Position numbers and translations under genes: made by a program | Shown: positions 23,581 through 35,109 of the stretch, in pieces | Position numbering within the stretch: the first letter of the stretch is position 1 | How the letters are laid out: the number at the start of each line of letters is the position of its first letter | Notes under the pieces: generated by a model | Seen by the model: only the letters and a program-made list of their open reading frames with translations | What the model was told of the DNA's origin: nothing | Database searches by the model: none | DNA from: Mesodorylaimus sp. YZB2_4 | Lineage: Eukaryota; Nematoda; Enoplea; Dorylaimida; Dorylaimidae | Assembly: GCA_030248295.1 (NCBI GenBank) | Contig: JASANH010001467.1 | Span: 59,396-123,395 of the forward strand | Length of the DNA: 64,000 nucleotides | Reading direction: 5' to 3'

Positions 23581-24020
23581 ATTTTGTATATTAATTGTAT
23601 CAGTTTATATGAGTGAAAAAAGTACTCAGTGTCGAAACCAATATTTAGAATATATGTGGTCAGACTTCGCCATTATAAATACGAATCAAAATGCAGTTAG
23701 CACAGTTCATACGTTTTGAATTTCGCGCCTATCGCACCTCTTACTAATAGTCGGCAACCTAGGACAGCTTTGACCTCTCCCGTATCCTTATACACTAGTC
23801 GGCAACCCTGGACGGTCGGCAAGGCTGGACATACGGCAACGCAGGATACTACGCTCTCTACTGGCCCCTTTTACAAAGGCTGGAAAAGCGTAATGAAACG
23901 CTCCTCTGTCAGACTTGTGACTTGTTGCTGCCCGCAGTTCTCCATACTTGCAACGTGTTTGTCCTGGACTGCTACTAGGCTCCTTGTAACCAGGCATCTC
24001 TCACGCTTGCATTTCTAACT
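23581..24020. other. intergenic, nothing firm recognised
   Basis: Short phrases such as AGTCGGCAACC occur twice (23750, 23798), but no gene is supported. Confidence 0.4.
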
Positions 24021-24021
24021 T

Positions 24022-24365
24022 GTGTGGCCTTGCACACCTGGCTCTGGGCGACTCACCCGGTACCGTCAAGTGGCGGACGTCGAACGAGTAGGGAATCAGG
24101 AAGCTGGTCCTCGAACACCAGTCGGGAAGACCCCTCCCTTCTCGCCCAGTATCATCCTGGGATGCTAGTGCTGGCACAGGATGCCCTTGTGCGGAGGTGC
24201 TCCCAGTGCAGACACACAGAGGGACGCTGCCGCGAGATCTGGTCACCTCACGGCCTCGCTTATCATAGCATGACTTCTGGCCGGCTATATGCAAAAGCGG
24301 GTTGGAAGTCCCGCGGGGCACCTGGGGCGGCACAGGGCCCATCCAACAAAAATTTTAAAAATTAA
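24022..24365 (+). repeat. dispersed repeat, shared with 52885-53160
   Basis: It runs parallel to the middle of the composite repeat at 52.7-53.4 kb: GGCCTTGCACACCTG, TACCGTC, GGCGGACG, GGAATCAGGAA, AACACCAG, TTCTCGCCCAGTATCATCC, GGAGGTGCTCC, GACATCTGGTCACCT and CGGGTTGGAAGT appear in the same order. It lacks the tRNA-like head and ends in an A/T-rich tail. Confidence 0.75.
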
Positions 24366-24644
24366 AAATATGTTTAACTTGTGAGTTTGTTTGTGGTAAA
24401 ACGCGGATACTCGTAAAATAGTCACTTATGGCGCTTGTAACACTTAAAAGTGCCTTGGTGAAACTGGGCCCTGATCATGGGTTGGTTGGCCCACCCTTGC
24501 GCCAAGTGCACTGTAGCTTGATGTTGGAGTTTGAGGAGACGACTAGGCACGAATAATCAGGACATCGAAAAGCATGTATTTAAACCAAGTCTGGCATTTT
24601 AAACTCGCAAAAAATTGAACTCCACTGTAACTTGTAGGCTTTCA
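24366..24644. other. intergenic, nothing recognised
   Basis: No coding signal or repeat recognised. Confidence 0.35.
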
Positions 24645-24830
24645 GGATTTTCGCTTCATGACGATTCTCGCATAACATCTCACTGTCCTAGACTTCCATC
24701 CATGAGCGTATTTTCTTTACATCAATCCACTCCACCCACTTAGGCAAATGAACGCATCCGTCATTCTTTCCGTAATCTTTTATCATTGTGTGACATGTTT
24801 GTGGTTTCGCAAACAAGCTATTTTCGACTT
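24645..24830 (+). repeat. diverged segmental duplicate of 17340-17560
   Basis: See the partner upstream of Gly-rich gene 1. The best block is CATTCTTTCCGTAATCTTTT, continuing ATCATTG. Confidence 0.55.
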
Positions 24831-26131
24831 GAAACTAACCAGCCTTGCGTGGCGTGGGGATTCTCCTTGCTGATAACGCATGACAACCTATGGCAACGAT
24901 GAAGACTTATTTGCCTGGGTATGCGAGAAGAACGTAAACGCAGATCCTATAATTGTCGATGCCGCATATTTCCAATACTCGTACGGTGTATCAAGTTTTT
25001 TATCCAGCAACAATCTCGTCACAGACATGAGCTTCCAACCTGCCAGCAATTATCATTGATAATGGGAAGTAGTGCATAAAATGGAAATGTGGATTCGGCT
25101 CATCGATAGCTTTAGATTTTGAATGCATTTTTCGTCTCTACAGTATGGTTCTCTCTTTGACCATTGTATGAGTAAACGGCACTTGCGCGAGCGATTGGCT
25201 ATAAAAAAGGCCCATGGTTTTTATTAAAAAATAAAAACCGTGGGCCGTGTGACTTACATATGTTCCTGCTTTGCGGGCAGATTACCTGTGACAAATTCAA
25301 TTGTTTGACACTTTGTGGCCTTTCCACTTAAACAACAGTAGTGCTGCGATATTATAAACCCCTACTGCATTTTTGCACAAGCATAAAAGCAAGACAAATT
25401 AAGCAAAGCACCATTGCAGACGGTGCCTTACTTTCCCGCATTTACATTTTCAAATAGTGTTCTGATGTCCGTATACTTCCACCATGAATCACTTGAAAAA
25501 CAGGTTTTTTGTAAATGTATCCTTGACGAGGTACATCAACAAGCGCGAACGACCAAACATTTTGAGGTGCACGGACAGTGCAAATTCCCGCGGGTGCGTA
25601 AGGACACTCTAAACATCATGACAACTAGAAGTTTCCACGATTAAAGGATGGCTGGATGTATTGAGTGAAAGAACAATATAAAAACGACAAACGTTATGGC
25701 ACCTATATTTAACGATTTAGATTGATTATGCCATGTATGTTCGGGCTCGTATCAATGTGATACTCGAACTAACTGGTCAGGCGGAGCAGTTTTACTCGTG
25801 CAATCCAAATCTTCTAGACAGTACTGGCACACACTTTTGTATCAGGGAATCCTGAATCCTCTATACTTATACTTGGGCGATGTTTTGCGATCATTCCACC
25901 ATGCACACTAACAATATCTATACACATATACACATATAAACACTATATAAAAAACTCAGGGCGGTGAAGTAACGTAAATACGACATTGATCTCAAAAAAC
26001 AATGCGGATGTTATTTAAAAGCTTCAAAATATATAGATATTACGGCATGTATCAAAAGTCATACATCAGACGCACTATTCTAAAGCGATAGCTTCTAGAA
26101 TGTAACAAGGCAGAGTATTCCATCTGCCATG
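24831..26131. other. intergenic, A/T-rich, nothing recognised
   Basis: It includes a short inverted repeat around 25208-25250 (GGCCCATGGTTTTTAT / ATAAAAACCGTGGGCC, 17-base arms with one mismatch) that would form a strong hairpin. No gene is visible. Confidence 0.4.
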
Positions 26132-27212
26132 TCACTTGCCCCCGCCTGGTCCCCAACCTCCTGGACCCCCAGGGCCTCGTCCACCTCCTCCTGGCCCTCC
26201 ACCACCTGGTCCTCCACCACCACCTCCCAGTCCTCCGCCGCCTGGTCCTCCGCCGCCTGGTCCTCCGCCGCCTGGTCCTCCGCCGCCTGGTCCTCCGCCG
26301 CCTGGTCCTCCGCCGCCTGGTCCTCCGCCGCCTGGTCCTCCGCCGCCTGGTCCTCAGCCGCCACCTCCCGGTCCTCCACCGCCTGGTCCTCCGCCACCTC
26401 CTGGACCACCACCGCCACCACCTGGCCCTCCGCCGCCTCCTAGTCCTCCGCCGCCTGGTCCTCCGCCGCCACCTCCCGGTCCTCCGCCGCCTGGCCCTCC
26501 GCCGCCGCCTGGTCCTCCGCCGCCTGGTCCTCCGCCGCCTGGCCCTCCGCCGCCTGGTCCTCCGCCACCTCCTGGACCACCACCGCCACCACCTGGCCCT
26601 CCGCCGCCTCCTGGTCCTCCGCCGCCGGGTCCTCCGCCGCCTGGCCCTCCGCCGCCTGGCCCTCCGCCACCTCCTGGTCCTCCGCCGCCTGGTCCTCCGC
26701 CGCCTGGCCCTCCGCCGCCGCCTGGTCCTCCGCCGCCTGGTCCTCCGCCGCCTGGTCGTCCGCCGCCACCTCCCGGTCCTCCACCGCCTGGTCCTCCGCC
26801 ACCTCCTGGACCAGCACCGCCACCACCTGGCCCTCCGCCGCCTCCTCGTCCTCCGCCGCCTGGTCCTCCGCCGCCACCTCCCGGTCCTCCACCGCCTGGT
26901 CCCCCACCACCTCCCGGTCCTCCACCGCCTGGTCCCCCACCACCGCCTGGCCCTCCGCCACCACCTCCCGGTCCTCCACCGCCTGGTCCCCCACCACCAC
27001 CTCCCGGTCCTCCACCGCCTGGTCCTCCGCCACCTCCCGGTCCACCATCACCAGGGCCACCACCAGGCCTACCACCTCGTCCTCCACCGCCTTCCTCCCC
27101 CCGGTCCACCATCACCAGGGCCACCACCAGGCCTACCACCTCGACCAGGAGGTGGTGCCACGGAACCGTATATTAAAACACAGATAATGACTAAACTGAA
27201 TAGTAGAGTCAT
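26132..27212 (-). pseudogene. glycine-rich secreted repeat protein, broken copy
   Basis: A near-duplicate of Gly-rich gene 2. The ATG at 27212, the signal peptide (one residue different over the first 20), APPPGRGGRPG, TATA box, and C-terminal GGGK then TGA at 26134-26132 are all recognisable. Two lesions break it. (1) A segment of about 64 bp is tandemly duplicated (copies begin at 27039 and 27103 on the plus strand). As 64 is not a multiple of three, the leader frame terminates at 27069 after roughly 48 residues. (2) In the long Gly-rich frame a substitution makes a TGA at 26356-26354. It could still be transcribed from its intact promoter. An alternative is an assembly error in the repeat. 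Confidence 0.65.
27039..27143 (+). repeat. 64-bp frameshifting tandem duplication
   Basis: The string beginning GGTCCACCATCACCAGGGCC and ending CCTACCACCTCG occurs at 27039 and again at 27103, offset by 64 bases. This explains the reading-frame break between the leader and repeat region of the third Gly-rich gene. Confidence 0.75.
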
Positions 27213-27261
27213 TGTGGACGCACATAAAATGGAAAGTGGAAGTGACTTCTTTGTAAGCGCG

Positions 27262-27290
27262 TTATATAGGTCCTCACCTGGAACCAGTTT
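27262..27290 (-). promoter_or_regulatory. TATA box and AAACTGGTTCC element of the broken Gly-rich gene
   Basis: Minus-strand TATATAA (27268-27262) is 50 bases before the ATG, with AAACTGGTTCC (27290-27280) 12 bases upstream. Confidence 0.5.
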
Positions 27291-30200
27291 GGACGAGTTA
27301 TTCTGCATCAGCGTGTAACCTTTGAGAAGGCCATTTGACTGTTCACAAATTTATGATTTCGTTTCATCATGCCATGTTAATGTTTTCTGGTAACGGTCTT
27401 AGGTGTTTCTGTCATTGGATTCGACAAACTGGTCCTGCTCGCCCCCAGGCCTCTGGGTTTGACAGTTGCGCATATCAGCAGGCGCATCTTATTATGGAGT
27501 CTCATGTCTCATGTCTCATGTCTCATGATTTACTGTTCCCAAAGCTACCGAAGTGCACTCCACTGGGACAGACATACAATAAAATACTGAGTCGTATCAT
27601 TATAAATGGGTCAGGTCAGATAATCCTTTATCATGCGCATTCGCGGTCTGCCCAGATCGTGCTGCACCTGCGTAAAAATTAAACCAGAGTACCAGGGTTC
27701 AAAGTGCACAGAACTTTATTAACCACCTCTCCCGTGTCATGAATCTGTCCGCGGAGTCGTACGCGATCATATTGACAGGCGATAGTCTGTTTGTACAGAG
27801 TCTGCAACGCTTATTTGCACCCGAAACCACTCCTCACTTTTTTGAAATATTAGCCACATACAGTGGGTTTGGTCTCAGAGATACTCGCAGCAGAATTTCC
27901 TCAATAAAAACATGTGCACTGTGCGGGGTAATGAGTGCTTGGTGTTGTACTGGGTTCCGAATCAACCCCAATCCGCTGTTGAGAACATGATCAGCCAGTC
28001 TCCTCGCTTGTAACGCATTTGGCGCCCTGGATGAGGTCAATATTAGCCTTGTGCGTCTGTATTAGCCCCGACCGTTTGCAGACGTATCCTATTGCGCATC
28101 GCAGACAAATGCCTACTGCCCACAGATATGGACCACCTGCGCCCCGCTCCCATCTACACCATCTATGCTCAAAGACAATGTTCTGAAAACGTCTTTAGTC
28201 GAGGCAGTGTCTCGATCGGTAGCGTTTTTAATTTCCTCCCAGCGGCTTCGCCTTATTTGGACATTGCTTTCATAATGGACTGGCCAACATAGTTTCATGC
28301 TGGCTGCCGCCACAAGGCACATTCATCTCCTTCTCTAACGTCGCCTTCATTTCCGTTTTTAGCAAAAGGCCTTTCAGGACGCGCCTGGTAAGACTATGCG
28401 TATTGGCCACGTGCATAGTCTTGACCCAGGTGAGTTCACGAAAATAAAAATTTCGGGTAGCGGGGGGGGGGGGGTAGATAGAAAGATACGAGTGCTTAGC
28501 CGACCATGAAATTAAGCACTCTCCATTCCAGTATTATGCCTTATGTGTGTACCTACGCCCCTTTCCTCTCATCGGCTTAAGCGACGTGATTAAGCAAAGC
28601 GAGGTGGCTTACTGTAATGGAAGGGAATGGACACGCGTTTCCGGCTGACCGCTGGTCAATACGGGAGCCGTGGACGGAAGAGGATTATTATGCCGCTAGC
28701 ACGTGTTCAATTCTTGGACCGTCCGCGGGCTAATTTTCACCTATTATTTTCACGTAAAGAAAACATAAGCTAGAGCCTTGGTCATTATAACTGTAATGAC
28801 CGGAACGAGCCGTCCGGACGCCTCGTGGCCTGCAGCGAGCATTATTCATGCTCAATGCAAGATGTGATCGATTGCTTTGATCAAAGCATGCTAGAGGGCG
28901 TGACTAAAGACAGTGATAGGACTCGAGAGTGTTGAGTGGTTGACGCCGTTTCTGCGAAGGGGAGGATGGCTGTGGGCTTGGGGCGGGCTATCTAAATTTC
29001 AGAGACGTGCCTATTGGCCCACTGTACAAAACTGTATGCCTATCCTATCCGTTCTCCGAGTACAGGGCCCCGACCATACACCATTGGCAAAATATTGTGA
29101 CTACGCCTATTGTTGGTTGGCATTGAGCGGGCACTGTTTTCACGCGCCATTTTCTCTATTTCAATCATTTCTCCCAGTCGGCCGCAAGGCAAGCAGCTGC
29201 CTGCCCTCTCGTTTTGGTCACGGAGACCTCCCCTAAGGATCATCGATGCCCGTTTTCGCCTCAGCAAACGTTACGTTCTGGCCATCTGCTGACGCCAATG
29301 CTAAGTGGTCTCAGCGATTTCTCGGCGCCCCTTGCTACTAATGCTGGAAGTAAAAGGCGGAAGTTGCAAGGATGCCTTGGGAGTTGGGAAGCAGATTAAC
29401 TGGGTTGTTTTCTCACTGTACGGAGGTACAATAGCTCGGTGGATACTAGTCAGCTTAATGATGACTTGATAGCAAGACTCAGGACCCACTAAATGGCACT
29501 ATCACGGCTACTGGACTGGCTATTTGGATGCCCCCTCATTGCATCCCGCTGCAACACATTCCCACGAAGATAATGTTATCTTCAATATCCCCGCCGCTGC
29601 CTCTGCAAACATTGGTCACTGTGCCTGTGCAAACAGATACAGCAATAGCTTTACAAGTCATGGCCTAGCTGTGCCTGGCTCGATCCATGTTTCTTCTCAC
29701 AGCTGGCTCAAACTTTCATTTCTCCCCTTCAAAACCCCTGAAACCCTTGCTGAGAGGCGAAACACCTATTATTGGCTATAAAATGAGAAAAATCCTCATT
29801 TTTGCGCCAGGAGAGAGAGGTTGATTGTGCTCTCGCACTAGGCGGGAATGATGGTCTTGAGTCGACGAAGTATCCAGCCCCTTGTTTCTTTCCATTTCCA
29901 AGCTTTCTGGAGTACCTATGTCCATCTATAGCATTGCATGCGCGTCGATTCTATTTTTAGCCCCGGCTTATAATGCCTTCGTTCTTGTAATCGTCACGTC
30001 TGATTAGTCGTCGTGCTGGCGGGGGATCCGTATTTGTGAAGGGATAAGCGAATTTTTGAGCCGGGCACGAGGTTTTTCAAATGGTGCACGGATTAGGTAC
30101 TGGCATGCTAGACGAATATAATTGCCAAGAGATAGAGTCTGAGATAGCGGATAGGATTGGAAACAGAGGGGAGATTTCCGACAAGGAAAGCAGAGTCCAC

Positions 30201-33200
30201 TTGTTTTTGATGGGAGGAGGGGGCTATAAGGTTCGAGACAGGGATCTTTCATACCACAATGATCAAGGTATGGCCAGAGGTGCGAGAATAATTCTCTATG
30301 TTGAAGACATGCAGATGACCAACCTTGATTTCCAAACTGGCAGCGGCTCTTTGAATTTCGCTTTCTCTAGATTCACTATATTTGATGCTATTTAAAGCCT
30401 CCCATCCCAGGCCAGAATAAATAGCTGCCTGTACTGCTCACATCGCTTTTAGACAATCAGTATCTCGCTCCGGCGTAACCGATCGGAGAGGCGATCCCGT
30501 TCTTCAGTTTGGAGGTGGCAGGGCGCAATTTTTGTGTTTCTGCTTTTAGGATGGCTTGGTAGGGGTGCATATTTTTCTCGCCTCATTTCCTTTTTCGTCT
30601 CGAGGCTTCAAGGCATCAATCTGGACGGGACATAATTGACTGTTGGGGCAATAATCGTTTTTGTTGCCACGCGCGATCAAGGAAACGGGCGAATACATTT
30701 TGGATTGGAGGGTGAAAAGCCGTTTGGCCTTTATGTTAGACCAACATCGGCTTTGACAAAGCCGTTAGAGCAGTGGTTGGAACGGATTTGCTGGAACTGT
30801 AAACATAGCCGACCATGCGTGTGTGCACCCCGGGCAACGACTAGACGGCGCCGGAACATGGCCATCGAGGGTGGTCTTGACACGCTATTTTCGCGCCAGC
30901 TTTCGTACCGTCCGTTTACTCAATGGTCAACCTTCGATCGCGTGCACGTTTGTCAACACGAAGGCGAGCCCCTTCGAGTAACCTCGAACACGGAACACAT
31001 AAAAGAAAACCAATATTGCTTTCTTTTCTCTTAGTGCCCGTGTCATTGTGGACACGACCGCACCCTTCCAACCCTCCTCATTGCCACTTAAAGTACTTTT
31101 CCAGTTTAGCTTTTCTCTGCCAGAAGTCGCGAACAAGCTTTTTTTTACCGCATACAAGCTTGTTCATGTGGAGCCTCATTGGATTTCGATTTGAGTCTCT
31201 TGGAAATTCTGAATCCAAAGTGTGCAATGTATTTCCAGGACATCAATGTTTGAGTGTGGCGTCAAGCTTGAGCGCGTTGACGAAGCGAGAAAAAGCGCGC
31301 TCTGTGTTATGTGCCAGCTGGCCCCTCGAGAGCTTCAATAAAAGCTAAATTGGTCTAATTGAGTGAACGAGGAGAGCGCGTGGTTGGAAGAGTCTCACGG
31401 CGGACGGCATCTCCGCGTCTAATCGTATCAAATCGTTTTCGCCATTCACAGCTTTATTACTTGGCCCGGCATCAACCGACTCGTCCCAGACTGCTTCCTC
31501 CTCGATTGCCATGCATGGACAGGCACAAACACAATGTCATCGACTGGCACTGATGGAAGGTTCTAAAAAGTTTCTTCAGTGTTTTTTAAAATTTCCTGCA
31601 GAGGTAATATCGGAAGTAGACCCGCACGTTATGACTTGCGTTTTTTTCGTCTTCTCTGTTGACGTTGCGGACTTTGGAACTTTCCTCGCCAACCTCGTCC
31701 GTGTGAAAATGAGGACAGGAAGGTTCGTAATGGAATCGCATTTCCTGCGCTTACGAGTTTTTTAGGTCCTTTATAGTGTCCCAGGGGGCCCTTTTTGTTG
31801 AAGGATAGGAAGCGATGAGTTTGCTTTGGACAACATAGCGTGCTGGTGTCCACCCAGTGGGGTCAAGGTTGTCACAGTGGCTGTCGAGTTCTCTTTACGT
31901 TTACTCGGATCGTGTGACAGGTGGTGTATTATGTTTACACGCTACCCCTTGCATCGCTCGTCACGATCGCGTCGAGTTGACGTGAGTTGGTTCGATTAGG
32001 ATTGTTCTGTCCTTGGCAATAGCTGCCATTTTTAGTTCGATGAGGAAAGGTGGCTTGGAAGAGTAATTTGTCTATCACGAACCGCTGTAGTCATTCTGTT
32101 TGTTAGTAGCGGACCCAGGCCTCCGATTGTGACATATTAGGATTAGATATGACGTCTAGCAGACGAGTACTACTTATCGTTAGTCATCCATTACTCAATC
32201 CTCGCGGTCTATCAACCAATAATTTGAACCCCCTCCAGTCCACCAAATTTCGCAATTTCCTCCAGTTCTTTGCTATTTCTCAAAAAAGCTATTGATTTTT
32301 CGTTTTTTGCTAAAATAGGACAGTAGAAAGTGGCAACTAATTGGCTTAGAAAGGATGAATTGCTTGTGTGCCGGCACACAAATGGCGTGAGAGAGCAGCA
32401 AGGCGATTGTGGCTAAACGACATAACTGTGGTCACGAGGGACGCGTATCCGCTGCCTATGATCAATGCTAGCCTAGGTTTCTGCCATTATCGCGAACTGC
32501 AATTTTTGGACGCCCACCCATTAATCTTGGGCCCTTTGGGTCCAAGGGGTGGAGGCTTAAACGCCAAAGAGACGCCATCTTTGAGCTGCTCAGAAATAAG
32601 ACCAAGGTCTTTGCCCTCAGAAGGACGGCATCGAGTGGACAAAGCTGTGTTACTTTCCTCGTTACACGCAGGACTATCGACGGATCTCATATCTTCTCAT
32701 GGGGTAGGTACCGCAGCTTTCTTGGTTCCCATGGCTTTTTGGTAGTTCTTGACGCGGTTCGCTAAACACAGACGACCCTGCGGATCGTTTTTTGTTGACA
32801 CGTGATGCGCATATTTTGATTTCCCATGCGCTCTGTTGACATAGGTGATCAAACGGCGGCGTCAGGTTTTTTGCAAAAGGGGTTTTCAAGAAGGTAGGCA
32901 TGGGTCCGAAGGCCGCTGACCTTGAATATGCGTGTACGGCGGCTTTTTTAGAATTTGCTGTTTTGTATGGGCACAAAAGAGTGGTGGCATTGCCGTATTG
33001 AGTTTGTTTTGGATAAGGCTGTGTTTAGATTCAGGATTCAGGATTCGGGAAATGCAGGTGGACATTACCCGATCCACAATGTGGGGAGCTCGCCAAGGTA
33101 TGCTGGGAGCCCTGGAGCTGGAAGCGACGAGCGACACTAACCCCACTCAATTCGATTTTCCTCATTTGAGTACAATGTTGCTTTTTCTAAAGCCAACATC

Positions 33201-35109
33201 CTCTTTTGGACAAAGGTCGTTGAGGCGTTCAAATTACAGAATTCATGCATTTGTAACTAGTCTCGTAATGCATGTGCGCCTCTTGTACCAGCTCGAGTCG
33301 ACATTTTGTCGTGCGACATTGTCGCCCTGGCGCCCCTGAACATTCTCTTGTACGAACGAACCCGATCGAGTGCCTTTTTGTTATGACAACAAAAGACGAC
33401 ATGAAGCGATCATCGGTCGGCGACCAGCAAAACAGAAATTCGACCGCCGGCGTTGAGTGGAAATGGCAGTCTTAAGACAAGGCTGTCAGGACTACCTGTC
33501 GTTAAGAAAAGATCAATCCGACAACTTTTCAGTCTAGATTCTTATCCCAGGATGGGCTGACGATAAGACGGGTCTTGATTTTATAAGGGGCGATGATCTC
33601 TTTTTTGGTCTTTGGCCTTTTATTGGCTTGTTTTTGGATAAGCAAATAGCCCCATTGAGAAGGGGACTTGGGCGGGCTGGCGGGTGGTTGGGTACCTCGC
33701 ATTGGATGGCACTTTAGCCAATCTTTTAGCTCTCGTATTTCACGGCTTTGACAAAGCGAGTGGGGATGTGATGGCGACAATATTTCACTCGTTCTCGCAT
33801 TAGTCGAGATGAGGAGTCGATAAGTGGCTCGTATCCTACGAGACTGAGCCAGTATTTTGCATCGTGCACTTGTCACTGAGCAACTGTTTGAATGATGGCA
33901 CGATTGGAATGAGATAAAATTCAACACTTTGCTTTGAAAACGAAAATGGTCCCACCTTCTCTTCTCGTAAACATAATAGCTTCAGTGTATTCAGCTTACG
34001 AATAGAGGCCATAATGTTTTCACTGGCGAACCCCCTTGCCTTTGCCCGTTGTCACGGCCACCTGCCTCTCAATGCTCATTAGCCAGTGAATAGCATCATA
34101 GTCTATCAACGGATCCTCGGGGTTTTAATTTTGTTTCTATCGTCCAGCTTAGCAACCAAGCTCGGCCTCGACTCCCCGAGCCAAGCCAGCAAATCCTCTA
34201 TGCAGGTGTACTGTAATTTAGGCTTACCTCTCGTATGGGATTTATGGGTCGCTCGCTCGGGATCCAGTGCCTGGATAACTAATGACATTGTACATAGTCA
34301 TATGTTTTCCCTAAAAGTATTCTTCGATTGAAGGGGCGAGGGCTGGAAAGGGGTCATTATTCATTCAACCCTATAGTTTTATTGACTAATGCCAATCCCT
34401 TGTGTCGACCTACTTTCGTGATTATGTTTTTCCTATTAAAAAAACTTCTACATTCTCACATTTTATGGCACAGTCCGATCTTTTCAAGAAATTGGAAAGT
34501 ACTGTGTGCTTGGTCAACTTTTGTTATGTAACCGCAGACTCTAAAGCACATTCTGTCAAGCGTGGTGTGGTGATGAACAGTGCTATTAGCTAATTAGTTA
34601 TAGTGACAAGTGTTGTCGAGCGTGCCAACAAGGCAAGTTATTCTTTAGCTATGGTTCTATGGTTACGGCTTGTTCACTCGCTCTGTTAGCCCTTCTCGTC
34701 TTGTGCATACCACTTGGGGGGGGGGGGGGGGGGGGGACTAAGCGTGTTTTGCACATGGCTCCTGACAATTGCATATTTCTCAACTCTTTTGCAGCTTAGC
34801 TACACTTGGCATTCTGAAGCATGCGCAGATTTGGAACGTCTGATGACGAGTGAGAAGATGGGTCGTAGCTGTCACGTTAGTAAGTGGACATGTATTTCTG
34901 TACCGAGTGACAAACGTCGTCCAAGTCCGACTATGGATGATTGCGTGAGTGCGAATTCTAGTACGTGGCATTATTGGTTCACATCTCGTCTGGATGTATT
35001 TACGATACGTAATTCGCTTAATCAAGACAAGAATAGTCGTCCGAGTAGAGGACATTCGAGTTTGAACCATTGGTCGGTGTCGAAAAATACAAAGACTAGG
35101 ACAACAATT
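27291..35109. other. gene-poor region upstream of TMTC
   Basis: Almost 8 kb without a gene I can support. It contains a repeat-family member at 28425-28520 with an adjoining poly-G run (about 28464-28477) and a 23-base poly-G run at about 34715-34737. The open frame that leads into TMTC (34714-35109) shows no similarity and is taken as 5' UTR. Short frames at 28.9, 30.1, 30.6-31.3 and 32.4-33.5 kb lack motifs and splice structure. Confidence 0.45.
28425..28520 (+). repeat. dispersed repeat family member (see 21540-21665)
   Basis: It shares GGTGAGTTnACGAAAA, AAATTTCG and GCTTAGCCnnCCATGAA in order with 21.55 kb, but is interrupted by a poly-G tract. Confidence 0.5.

Noticed and set aside
24001..24365. 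Opposing 113-residue frames
   Set aside because: Lie within a dispersed repeat also present at 52.9-53.2 kb.
26136..27176. Plus-strand proline-rich open frame
   Set aside because: Antisense shadow of the broken Gly-rich copy.
34714..35109. Upstream in-frame extension of TMTC
   Set aside because: Begins in a poly-G run and has no family similarity. The ATG at 35110 gives the expected N-terminus.
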